Below, piece after piece: positions 1 through 8,086 of a DNA stretch of 64,000 nt. Location of the stretch: positions 1 through 64,000 of the forward strand of contig JBBQZO010000017.1 of assembly GCA_038207625.1 (NCBI GenBank). Direction: 5' to 3'. The translations under genes and the position numbers were made by a program. This stretch comes from JBBQZO01 sp038207625. GTDB lineage: Bacteria; Pseudomonadota; Gammaproteobacteria; Burkholderiales; Burkholderiaceae_D. The notes under the pieces are model-generated. The model had not been told where the DNA came from, did no database searches, and worked only from the letters and a program-made list of their open reading frames with translations. The stretch's first letter is position 1. Every line of letters begins with the position of its first letter.

Positions 1-2
1 CC

Positions 3-758
3 TGTCGCTCAACACGCGCCCCAGAGCAAGGCTCGGATATGAATCACCGCTCGTCGTTTATACTCAGCACATCACACTGCTACAACATTCGACGAACACT
101 TTTAATTAACCCAGTGTTGCGCTTGGAATTTGAAACCGCCCGGTATACCTACGCGAACAACAGCCCATACAAGTACATCGATCCTGATGGCCGGAACCCA
201 ATGGGTTGCAACGACATTGGCGGCGGCGACTGCAAGACATACGGTGCGTCGCAAAATGACAATAAACGAACCACGATGAGCGAGGGGCAAGACGCACATA
301 AAGTCTTTCAAAATTATGCAATGAATGCGGACTTTAACCTTACTAAGGAAGTAAATATTAGATCTGAGTTCGGAAATGGTGCTCTAGTTGGACGCGCAGA
401 TCTTGCGAATAAGAATGCTAATTTACTGTGGAAGATAAAACCGGACAGTTTTTCTGGATATGTATCCGGAAATGTTCAACTATATCGATACACGAACGAT
501 ACTGGCTGGACCCAGGGAGATGCATTGAGATTCCTTCCAGTTGGCGATATAGTTTCGTTGCAAGGAAAAGAAAACTCGTACAATTTCGTTAATTCTGGAA
601 ATGGCTTGATAATTTATACAGTATCGAGACCCGAGAGTGCGATGGGTCGGGCGTTGAGGAATATACTCAAAGAGATAGCAAATCCAAATTCTGCGCATCA
701 CTCGGGATCTGACGGTGCGCTTCCTCCCTTCATTCCACCCCCGATACTCGTACCGTAA
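3..758 (+). CDS. RHS-repeat core C-terminus with nuclease-like toxin tip (5' partial)
   Basis: The reading frame is open to the left edge of the window, so the gene probably starts upstream; the first ATG is at 39. Counted from that ATG, residues 34-51 (ARYTYANN...YIDPDGR) are the classic end of an RHS core, after which the variable toxin tip begins. In the tip, GRAD (118-121) followed by LWKIKP (130-135) and a later QLYRY resembles the 'GRxD...WEIKP...QLxRY' signature of PD-(D/E)XK-like polymorphic toxins. The expected Glu of WEIKP is Lys132 here (codon AAG at 432-434), so the tip may be inactive. The tip ends in a Pro-rich tail. The DNA is clearly A+T-richer than the rest of the window, as usual for exchangeable toxin tips. 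RHS assignment is strong; nuclease assignment is inference. Confidence 0.7.
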   Translation, partial: CRSTRAPEQGSDMNHRSSFILSTSHCYNIRRTLLINPVLRLEFETARYTYANNSPYKYIDPDGRNPMGCNDIGGGDCKTYGASQNDNKRTTMSEGQDAHKVFQNYAMNADFNLTKEVNIRSEFGNGALVGRADLANKNANLLWKIKPDSFSGYVSGNVQLYRYTNDTGWTQGDALRFLPVGDIVSLQGKENSYNFVNSGNGLIIYTVSRPESAMGRALRNILKEIANPNSAHHSGSDGALPPFIPPPILVP

Positions 759-781
759 CTTACTGACTGATTAGGATTCAT

Positions 782-1687
782 ATGTACAATCATAGCGAGT
801 ATTCGTTACCGGATAATTATCTGGCCCGACTTGACGCTGGCGCATCGCGAATCAACGAAGTTTGGTCTGAATTGTCGAAAAAAGGTTTTCGGTTGACTTG
901 TTCGTTTTTCGAATTTTTGGACAGTTTACGGATTGATGATATTGAGATTGAGCCGCGGCGTTTCTACTTTTCAGAAAAGACGAGGGAAATACTTACACTT
1001 CAGTTCGCCGATTGGAATCCGAAAAATAGAAAATCCAATAATTTGTACTATCGATCTGCATATCTTGATTGGATTGATGAGCGAAACGAAAAATCTCTAT
1101 TTTCGTATTCGACTAGGCGAAAAATTTCGATCCCAGTCGATGCAGCGTATGCACGATACCTAGAGATTTCTCATACTTACGACGGTCCGGATTGCGAATT
1201 GTACACGCGCAAATTCGAAGAATGGAAGTTGCAGGCGTTGAAAGAGGCGTCCATTTTGCTTGCACAACATCGTGAATTGGAAGATATCGATCTAGATAAA
1301 TCTACAGGCATTAGACATTTAATGCGTATTGCATTTAACGGGTCGGGATTTTCTTATGATGCCGAACGAAGTAAAAGAGAGGTCATTAGTTATTCCCGAC
1401 GCATCATTGACACTGATTTATTTTTCGTTTGCACATTCGAAGGCGCTTCGAGATTTGAAATAGACTGGCCGTGGACCAACGGGATTGTCCTTGAAAGCAC
1501 GAAGTCGCCGTTAAGTAAAATAAAAGAACCATATCCGCTCTTCCCAATTTTATTTGATATCGAAGCTATTTTCCCTAACTGTCGAATCTATTTACGCCAC
1601 CTTAAAGATCCTCGAATCATGAAATTAGGATGTTTTTTTTATGCCACAGCGCTATCCTTAATTGTTAATGAATTCGACAAAAATTAA
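782..1687 (+). CDS. Hypothetical protein, candidate immunity protein for the RHS toxin
   Basis: A 301-residue protein without a family I recognise. It starts at ATG 782 after an AGGA-type ribosome site and lies 23 bp downstream of the RHS toxin tip, on the same strand and with the same low G+C and codon use. No signal peptide or convincing membrane segment is visible; it is rich in charged and aromatic residues and looks like a soluble alpha/beta protein. Position and composition fit the cognate immunity protein that protects the producer and sister cells from the RHS tip. That function is inferred only from context; it could also be an unrelated orphan. Confidence 0.7.
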   Translation: MYNHSEYSLPDNYLARLDAGASRINEVWSELSKKGFRLTCSFFEFLDSLRIDDIEIEPRRFYFSEKTREILTLQFADWNPKNRKSNNLYYRSAYLDWIDERNEKSLFSYSTRRKISIPVDAAYARYLEISHTYDGPDCELYTRKFEEWKLQALKEASILLAQHRELEDIDLDKSTGIRHLMRIAFNGSGFSYDAERSKREVISYSRRIIDTDLFFVCTFEGASRFEIDWPWTNGIVLESTKSPLSKIKEPYPLFPILFDIEAIFPNCRIYLRHLKDPRIMKLGCFFYATALSLIVNEFDKN

Positions 1688-2010
1688 AATAATAGTAGTA
1701 ACAATAGGGGGCGTAAGTAAGGGGCGCCGGGGCCAGGTCCGGTGAACGGACAAACCACGTGCGAGGCGAACTTCTCCGGTCGAACGCTGTCGCTACAGGC
1801 GAACGTCGGGACACGATCTGGGTTGGACGCGGCCAACGGTTTGCCGTCCGCCCTTGTCCGCGCATGCGCCGGCGGACCGCGAACCAAGATTGGCAACTAA
1901 ACAAAAAAATGCTTGCCTCGCGCGCGGGGGCCAAACTCGCGTCTAGGAAAAATTCGCTCTTTAGGTACAATTCGCCTGGTAAAAATGCTGCCAAGTCCTT
2001 GAATGGACTA
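1688..2010. other. Gap without a recognisable gene
   Basis: This stretch separates the A+T-rich toxin module from the repeat-rich zone. G+C rises abruptly after about 1700. Overlapping open frames on both strands (1665-2099 minus, 1759-2157 plus) have no recognisable domain and mutually exclusive composition, so I treat them as chance frames. Confidence 0.5.
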
Positions 2011-2076
2011 GGGAAAACGGCCGGTGTTACGGTAAGTGCGCGTCGGGCGGACGTTGCCTGTCCATTGACCCCGTCA
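2011..2076. repeat. Dispersed 66-bp repeat, copy 1
   Basis: Begins gggaaaacggccggtgttac and ends ccgtca. The same 66 bp recurs in direct orientation at 6728-6793 with three substitutions and no indels. Both copies lie outside genes and bracket the decayed insertion sequences. It may be an insertion-sequence end or a small dispersed intergenic element. Confidence 0.85.
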
Positions 2077-2325
2077 AGACCAATGCCAATACAGGGCATA
2101 GTTTCAACCGCTACGTCTAAGCAAATAATAATCCGTATAGGACGTTGGCCCGAATAGTCGTGATACTAAAAGAAACCTCTCGATAGGGATCAACAGATCG
2201 CAGATCAACTTGCGGCTGAACGCAAGTGTACCAGTCCAATCGGTTGGAGCGTTGGAACTCAAGGAAGCGCTGATGGCGATGACAAACCTTTGGGGAGCTA
2301 TTTACCAGCAACTGAGGCGGGCGCG

Positions 2326-2402
2326 AGCTCAGCTCAGCTCAGCTCAGATCGGCTCAGCTCAGATCGGCTCAGCTCAGATCAGATCAGCTCAGATCAGCTC
2401 AG
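2326..2402. repeat. Short tandem repeat (GCTCA/GATCA/GATCG units)
   Basis: About 75 bp built from 5-bp units GCTCA, GATCG and GATCA in mixed order, giving a higher-order ~15-bp period (AGATCGGCTCAGCTC). There are no in-frame stops in the frame that continues into the RHS-like fragment at 2403, where it would encode a Ser-Ala-Gln-Leu-Arg repeat. Pentanucleotide tracts of this kind are prone to slippage. Confidence 0.85.
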
Positions 2403-2558
2403 TATTGGGCAAATATGCAAGTGGAAAGCGGGAATCCGCACTATGCGATTCCAGGGATGCCCGCCTCGTTATGGACGCCAGAAACAGCAGCTAGCACGCG
2501 CTTCACGTTGGCCCCCACCGGCGGCGCTGGCGCTGTTTTCGGCCCGCTAAAGCAATGA
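2403..2558 (+). pseudogene. Possible RHS/effector C-terminal fragment
   Basis: The frame beginning at 2403 reads QYWANMQVESGNPHYAIPGM and continues through a stretch containing SLWTPETAAST to a TGA at 2556-2558. It looks like real coding sequence and resembles a segment found in RHS-type proteins (YWA...TGNPLY...PG...LWTPETA). The frame is preceded by the tandem repeat and a stop at 2313, so no full gene exists. It may be a displaced fragment from the same RHS locus. The resemblance is from memory and is not certain. Confidence 0.35.
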
Positions 2559-2602
2559 GTTCGCATTGGAACGTCGTATAGTAACGCTGCTGGCGCAAAC
2601 GT

Positions 2603-2791
2603 TCAGATGTCTATTCGTTGGTGGGCGCCCCCCTTTTGAGGCCGGAGGGCCGGGAACAGCAACGACTTCGCGTCGCACGCCATCTCAAAATCGATCCGCC
2701 GCTTAGCAACGGCGAGCTCGACTTTGGTCACAGACCACGGCGCTTGCCGGTCCAGCGCGCTCGTAAACAGGGCTTCAACGGCAATATTCAT
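2603..2791 (-). pseudogene. Possible ISL3-like transposase N-terminal remnant
   Basis: The minus-strand frame from ATG 2791 reads ...FTSALDRQAPWSVTKVEL followed by KRRIDFEM. This is like the start of ISL3-family transposases ('...LGLxxPWxVxxVxF...xRLDIxIDF'). After about 45 residues the expected zinc-binding cysteines are missing and the frame ends, so at most a 5' fragment remains. Identification rests on a short segment only. Confidence 0.35.
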
Positions 2792-2837
2792 CAGAGGTTC
2801 TTCGTCTTCAAAATGGTCCGCCCGCTATGGTAGTAGG

Positions 2838-3000
2838 TGTCAAGTTCCACACAAAGCGGCATTGAGCCGAATAATTCAGCGTTCAGCCGAACCCTGCTCG
2901 TAAGCCTCCGATTCGCAAAACGAGCAGTTTTCGGATTTCGAATAAATCAGCGCTTCCTCAGATGTCAGGTTCCACAAAAAACGGCATTGAACCAAAAATT
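2838..3000. repeat. Imperfect direct repeats resembling an insertion-sequence end
   Basis: Two copies of a ~39-bp sequence starting TGTCAAGTTCCACACAAAGC (2838-2876) and TGTCAGGTTCCACAAAAAAC (2963-3000), about 125 bp apart in the same orientation. TGT-initiated repeated terminal sequences of this kind are typical of IS21-family ends, but no istA/istB gene is present. The element assignment is inference. Confidence 0.5.
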
Positions 3001-3079
3001 CGAGGAGGCTTGTCTTATCAGGATTGATCCACCAACCTGGTCTGTCACGAAGACCCGTTCAAATGATGAGTTGATCGAG

Positions 3080-4810
3080 TTAATCCAGATCGGCTGAAAC
3101 GTTCTTAGATTTTAGATGTCCCATGATGGCAGCAAGTCTACTGAGCGTATCGTCTTCGCCCTGGCCCGATGCATCGCCTTCGCCAGAAAGGATTGAAAGT
3201 GCGGATAGGCGATACATAGCGTATCGCCCGATTGTTGTTGCTGAATTACCTAGCCCTGCATAGATCGCCTTGGCCCGTTCAGTATTGCCCGCAGCCTCAT
3301 ATGCTTGCCCCATCATACCGAACATCGCCGCTTGATTGACGTCGGGTTGAAACTGATCTTGAAAGTCAACACGAATAGCTAATTCCAATTCTCTTACAGC
3401 CGCCTCCGCTCTACCGCTGACCAGTAAAAATTCACCATATACGAAATGTAGTATTTGGCTATACGGATTTTTCGATATCGAATCTTTCAATACCTTTTCA
3501 GCATCATCATACCTGCCAATACGGCGAAGAAAACCACCGTAGGCTGACCAGACCTTGTCCTCATAGGGAGCTATCGATATCACATCGATGAATGCATTTT
3601 CCAAATCAATGATTGCAGTTTCACTCAGATCGGTAGCCTCAACGACCTTTGAATAAAAAACGACAGGGCGCCATCCGCGCGCAAACTGGCTCGGTTTTCT
3701 TTTTTTCCAATCATCCAAGATGATCTTTGCTTCACCCGGGCGACCAAGAGTAAGCAGAGCGATGGCGCGATCTGGCATTAAATCGTAATCGTCAGCAAAT
3801 GATTCCAGTCCCTTTTCCACGATTCCCAAGGCTAAAGCCGGACTCTGAAGACGCATCGCCTCAGAATGCGCGTTATGAAAGTCATCCTTATTTCCTGGTA
3901 AACTCCTTTCAATGATCGCTTTCAATACGGCAATTGCCGATGCGGGGTCGGTTTCGCGCAGTTGTTCCGCGAGTTCGTGCGCTTTCGCAACCGACGGAAT
4001 ATCAGAGAGCTTTGACAGGGATTCGCTAAGTTCAGTATTACTAAGCCACGGATATTGTTCAATTGTATCTGTTAACCGACGTTCGACATTGCCGACGGCA
4101 TTGATTGCATTGTTTGCCGCCATCTCAGTGGAAAGTTTCGCATTTTCCAACCGCAGTTGGGCTTCAGTAACTGCCTCTTCAATATGTTTTTGGCTAGCGA
4201 CAAATTCTTGTTGAATGGACGCCACAACATCTGCTTTAACAACGGCCTTTTGATCTTCAACGCGCGACTTGATTTGTTCAAACATAAAAGATCGAAGCGC
4301 GCCGAGTTCCTGATCCAAATTTTGAAGCCGGATCAGACCAAGATATCCAAGTATTGCAAGAATTGCTGTCCCCCCAACAATCTGAACCAGTGATATCGCC
4401 TCGGGTTTAGGTTGAGCGTCTTGTGCACGAAATTCTTTAAGCACCGCTTGCTGCTCCGCCTTGAATGATCGAATTGTCTCCAAAGCTTGTATACACAGGG
4501 GCTGCGGTGTCCCGGTTGCACCATTCTTCGCAGGCGCCGCATCAAAAGTACATCCCTGAGACATCCCTTGGGCAAGGACGGCGATCCGTTCGGATGATTT
4601 CTCCAGTTTGTCCAACATGGCAGGGTGTTCGGGGGAACGCATCAACCAGAAGGAAGCAGCAATCACACCCAATACCGAAAAAACAAGTAACACGCCGCCA
4701 GCCCACATCCGCGTCCACTGTTTATCAATAAGCTGAGAAAGTTGCTCGTGACTGGCCTTCTGCAACTCGGGGAGTTGCTGAAGCGTTTGACCACTTAGCA
4801 TTGTTGTCAT
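3080..4810 (-). CDS. Two-TM membrane protein with coiled coil and C-terminal TPR-like repeats
   Basis: A 576-residue protein when started at ATG 4810, which follows a good ribosome site (GGAG, about 7 nt away); the longer open frame has no such site. Predicted membrane segments lie at about 35-57 and 139-162, separated by a ~80-residue loop with two Cys. An Ala/Glu/Lys-rich coiled coil covers about 165-260, and TPR-like helical repeats (for example AYEAAGNTERAKAIYAGL) run from about 280 to 560. The layout suggests an inner-membrane protein with a large soluble scaffold domain. It stands alone between insertion-sequence remains. I do not recognise a named family. Confidence 0.8.
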   Translation of the reverse strand: MTTMLSGQTLQQLPELQKASHEQLSQLIDKQWTRMWAGGVLLVFSVLGVIAASFWLMRSPEHPAMLDKLEKSSERIAVLAQGMSQGCTFDAAPAKNGATGTPQPLCIQALETIRSFKAEQQAVLKEFRAQDAQPKPEAISLVQIVGGTAILAILGYLGLIRLQNLDQELGALRSFMFEQIKSRVEDQKAVVKADVVASIQQEFVASQKHIEEAVTEAQLRLENAKLSTEMAANNAINAVGNVERRLTDTIEQYPWLSNTELSESLSKLSDIPSVAKAHELAEQLRETDPASAIAVLKAIIERSLPGNKDDFHNAHSEAMRLQSPALALGIVEKGLESFADDYDLMPDRAIALLTLGRPGEAKIILDDWKKRKPSQFARGWRPVVFYSKVVEATDLSETAIIDLENAFIDVISIAPYEDKVWSAYGGFLRRIGRYDDAEKVLKDSISKNPYSQILHFVYGEFLLVSGRAEAAVRELELAIRVDFQDQFQPDVNQAAMFGMMGQAYEAAGNTERAKAIYAGLGNSATTIGRYAMYRLSALSILSGEGDASGQGEDDTLSRLAAIMGHLKSKNVSADLD

Positions 4811-5183
4811 CGTATTCTCCAGGAATGGGGAAACACTTGAATAACTGAAAGGATCCGACAAATGAAAGCAACATCCCTGACCACAACCGGCGGCGGCGCG
4901 TCGACTGTGCGCCGCAACTGGTATCAGCAAGAGCATTCCGTCCACATCGTCAGACGTTGGGGTGGAAAAGTATCGAACAATATTATCATATAAACAAACA
5001 ATGAAAACACCAATATATGTAGTACTTGCGTTATTTCGGGTGACATGCGACGCGCACGTTTGCGCGCAAAAGTGTCAGCGCCTTCGACCAAACATCGCCA
5101 CATCGTAACGACAGGAGCCCATGTGTTGACAAGAGCCATAAGGAGGTTACCGACCGTGTTAGGCGTTCGCGCGCCGAGCGCTA
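4811..5183. other. Upstream region of the TPR protein, no gene seen
   Basis: It holds the presumed promoter of the minus-strand TPR gene in an A+T-rich stretch around 4975-5030. A short minus-strand frame at 4924-5199 has no recognisable domain. Confidence 0.4.
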
Positions 5184-5200
5184 GGGAAACGCTGATCAAT
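5184..5200. other. Possible terminal sequence of the IS5-like element
   Basis: The sequence gggaaacgctgatcaat lies 127 bp beyond the restored stop of the IS5-like transposase, where a terminal inverted repeat would be expected. The partner end cannot be found because the other side is fused to an IS1182-like remnant. Weak. Confidence 0.25.
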
Positions 5201-5326
5201 CGATGACTTCCACGCGACTGGCGCCGTCAGCGACGCAGACTTCTTCAGTAAATTGAATTTCAGTTTTGTGCTGTTGGCCCGACGATTTTTGTGAATTTAG
5301 GCCGCATTTTTTGCCATTTCTGGCCC

Positions 5327-6313
5327 TCAGGACGGAGCTCGGGTTTCCGAGACCGGCAATTGTCGGCCAGCCAGCGTCAGATTGGCGAAGCCGAACAACG
5401 TGAACAGTTGCGCCGTGTTTTTTCAAGCCACGGTAGCGCGCCTTACGATGACGAAAGCGGTTTTTCACGACATGAAAAGGATGCTCAATTTTCGCCCTAA
5501 CGAATGAAAGCTTCAGGCGCTCCAGCTTTTCCGCCATGCGGCCCAGTTTGTTGTTGGGTAGCTCCTTGCGTTTGGAGCGTTTCATCGCGACGTGCCAGGT
5601 CACGCTTTTCCCAATATTCTCCTCGCGTTTTTGGACGCTCTGATAGTCCGCGTCGCCCAGCGTCGCGACTTCATCGACGTGCAGCAGCGCGTGTGCTTGG
5701 GTCAGGACGGACACGTTGCCGGCCGTACCGATCAGGGTGTACAGGAGGCCCGACGCCGAGTCCACGCCGATGTGCGCTGTCAGTCCGAAATGCCAGTCGT
5801 TCCCCTTCTTCGACTGATGCATTTCCGGATCGCGTTTCTGATCCTTGTTCTTGGTCGACGCCGACGCCGCAATCAACCTGGCATCGCCGATGGTGCCTTC
5901 CCGCATCATCAAACCCTGCGCCGCGAGATGCCCGTTGATCGTCTCGAAGATCTTGCGCGTGAGCTCGCGCTGTTCCAGCCGGCGACGGAATTTCAACAGC
6001 GTCGTTGCGTCCGGCGGCGACTTACGATTGCGGTCGATACCGACAAATCCGCGTATCGCCTGGCTGTCATAGATCGCATCCTCGATGCCTTCGTCGGACA
6101 GGCCAAAGCACTGTTGTGCAACGGACATGCGCAGCATGCGCGCCAGTCCGATCGACGGGGGCACCCAGCGCCTTCAACCGTCGGATAGAGCGGTGCGATC
6201 AGATCATGCAACTGCGACCAGGGCGTGACGCTGTCGATCTTCGCGAGGAAACGGTCGCGCCGGGTCAGCTTCTTTCTGGCGGCGTATTCGACGTCGGAAA
6301 AATTCTTCTGCAT
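5327..6313 (-). pseudogene. IS5-family transposase, broken by two frameshifts
   Basis: Translation from ATG 6313 gives an IS5-type start (QKNFSDVEYAARKKLTRR...TPWSQLHDLIAPLYP). After about residue 50 the frame is lost by the absence of one C in the run near 6163 and resumes as PSIGLARMLRMSVAQQCFGL. The catalytic core has the expected acidic residues in IGDARLIAAS, LGDADYQSV and the Glu of KIEHPFHVVK. A second shift, one extra A in the minus-strand run of six (5418-5423), scrambles the C-terminus. Removing it restores AQLFTLFGFANLTLAGRQLP and a stop at 5327-5329. The element is therefore dead in place. Just upstream it is fused to an IS1182-like fragment. Confidence 0.85.
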
Positions 6314-6649
6314 GACCAGAAAGCGCCGCCGGAACGCGGCCAGCGTGTCATGGACGGGGTGGGTGCCGGCCGCGATGTAGCGGAACGCAACCGTGTTGTA
6401 AGTGGCGCGTAGGAGTTTGTGGCTGGAGAACACGCCGCTGGCTTAGCCATACACCAGGATAACCAACAGCGTCGCCGGATGGTGCGCCTTCGATCCGCGT
6501 CCCGCATATTTGCGCGTCAGATTCGACAGGTCCCGTTGATCGATCGCTTCGACGATGAAACGGGTCAGATGACCTTCGTTCAGCCAGTCCTCCAGCGAAG
6601 GCGCCATCAGGTAGGCTGCATGGCGGTCGATGGTGACAAGGCGCGACAT
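6314..6649 (-). pseudogene. IS1182-family transposase N-terminal fragment with internal stop
   Basis: From ATG 6649 the frame reads MSRLVTIDRHAAYLMAPSLE...EGHLTRFIVEAIDQRDLS...YAGRGSKAHHPATLLVILVYG, the conserved N-terminus of IS1182-type transposases. A TAA at 6442-6444 replaces the usual Tyr/Cys codon of 'VYGYASGVFSS', and the same frame continues with GVFSSHKLLRATYNTVAFRY and HDTLAAFRRRFL. It then runs directly into the IS5-like ORF at 6313. The rest of the gene, including the catalytic core, is missing, so a deletion or insertion joined two elements. Confidence 0.8.
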
Positions 6650-6727
6650 GGTCAAATCGGATATCTGAGCAGTTAATAATTCCCCATGTCCCGCCATCTT
6701 CAGGGCGCTTAGTCCGACAGGCTGCGA

Positions 6728-6793
6728 GGGAAAACGGCCGGTGTTACGGCAAGTGCGCGTCGGGCGGAGGTTACCTGTCCATTGACCCCGTCA
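6728..6793. repeat. Dispersed 66-bp repeat, copy 2
   Basis: Direct-orientation copy of 2011-2076 (63 of 66 bases identical). It lies 79 bp upstream of the IS1182-like fragment start and marks the right edge of the insertion-sequence zone before the EamA gene. Confidence 0.85.
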
Positions 6794-7006
6794 CCACTGA
6801 CAGTAATACCGGATCGAACTTCAATCGCTGAGCGAGGCGCCCCGGGCGCGCGCCAACGGCGCCCGTCCGAATCGGTCATAATCAACAGCTCGCGTCAGCC
6901 GCTTCCCGCCGGCTGCGCGCATCGCTAAGTGCACACCCATGACCGCTTCCACCCTGTTGCGCGGCGCAGTGCGCGCCCGTTTGCCCGCCGCGCGCCTGGG
7001 CCGCCG

Positions 7007-7909
7007 GTGAACAACCGACCGCTCACTGCGTCCACCGCCGCCCTGCTGATCATCGCGCCGCTGCTGTGGGCCGGCAACGCCATCGTCGGGCGCATGGTCC
7101 ACACGATGGTGCCGCCGCTGACGCTGAACCTGATGCGCTGGGTGATCGCCTTCGTGATCCTGCTGCCGCTGGCCGGGACGTTGTTCCGGCCCGGCAGCGG
7201 GCTGTGGACCTACCGGCGCCGTTTTGCGCTGCTTGGCCTGCTCGGCGTGGGGCTCTACAACGCGCTGCAATACCTGGCGCTGCAAAGCTCCAGCCCGATC
7301 AATGTGACACTGGTGGCGTCCAGCATGCCGGTGTGGATGCTGTTGGTGGGGCGGCTATTTTTCGGCGCGACCATCGCACGGCGCCAGGTCGGCGGCGCGC
7401 TGCTGTCGATCGCCGGCGTGCTGCTGGTGCTCAGCCGCGGCAACTGGCAGCAGTTGCTGGCGCTGCATCTGGTGCCGGGCGACGTGTACATGATCTTTGC
7501 CGCGCTGACCTGGTCGGTCTATAGCTGGCTGCTGACGCGCCCCGAGGAACCGGCCGAACTACGCTCGAACTGGGCCGCCTTCCTGCTGGCCCAGATCAGC
7601 TACGGCCTGCTGTGGTCCAGCCTGTTCGCGGCCGGCGAATGGAGCTTCACCAGCCCGCACATTATCTGGAGCCCGACGCTGGTATGGGCGCTGCTGTTTG
7701 TCGCCATCGGTCCGGCCCTGATCGCGTTTCGCTGCTGGGGCGCCGGGGTGCAGCGCGCCGGGCCGAACCTGGCCAGCTTTTTCAGCAACCTCACGCCGTT
7801 ATTTGCCGCGCTGATGTCGAGCGCCTTCCTGGGTGAACTGCCGCACGCTTACCATGTGGGCGCATTCGTCTTGATCGTGGGCGGCATTGTGCTGTCTTCG
7901 CGCCGCTGA
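7007..7909 (+). CDS. EamA/DMT-family inner-membrane transporter
   Basis: A ten-helix drug/metabolite transporter with two EamA repeats: the first from about residue 8 (ALLIIAPLLWAGNAIVGRM) to 135, the second from about 150 (DVYMIFAALTWSVYSWLL) to 290. Family members export amino acids, nucleosides or other metabolites; the substrate here is unknown. The frame is open from a GTG at 6929, but that extension is Arg-rich and unlike the family. I chose the GTG at 7007, just before the first helix (about 300 residues). Neither start has a strong ribosome site, so the N-terminus is uncertain. It is a single-gene unit next to the insertion-sequence zone. Confidence 0.85.
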   Translation: MNNRPLTASTAALLIIAPLLWAGNAIVGRMVHTMVPPLTLNLMRWVIAFVILLPLAGTLFRPGSGLWTYRRRFALLGLLGVGLYNALQYLALQSSSPINVTLVASSMPVWMLLVGRLFFGATIARRQVGGALLSIAGVLLVLSRGNWQQLLALHLVPGDVYMIFAALTWSVYSWLLTRPEEPAELRSNWAAFLLAQISYGLLWSSLFAAGEWSFTSPHIIWSPTLVWALLFVAIGPALIAFRCWGAGVQRAGPNLASFFSNLTPLFAALMSSAFLGELPHAYHVGAFVLIVGGIVLSSRR

Positions 7910-8039
7910 CGACAATGGCGCGCGCGCATGGCAGCGATGCCGTCTGCAACACTGGTCGCCGCCAACTGGGGGATTGTTTCGGGAAATGCATGCGGCAAGA
8001 ACATGCCGCACTCAGCATACCCGTGCAGCTATGTGCGAA

Positions 8040-8065
8040 CTGCCGGGCATGACATCGCCCGGCAG
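8040..8065 (-). terminator. Hairpin downstream of the PEP-CTERM gene
   Basis: A perfect 9-bp stem (CTGCCGGGC / GCCCGGCAG) with an 8-nt loop, 21 bp beyond the PEP-CTERM stop codon. There is no clear U-tract, so it may stabilise the 3' end rather than terminate alone. Confidence 0.4.
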
Positions 8066-8086
8066 CCGATATGGCGGGATGTGGAC

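Noticed and set aside
1665..2157. Overlapping frames on both strands after the immunity candidate
   Set aside because: No domain, no ribosome site and partly made of the dispersed repeat.
2326..2402. Possible CRISPR or iteron array
   Set aside because: Units are 5 bp with no spacers; it is a simple tandem repeat.
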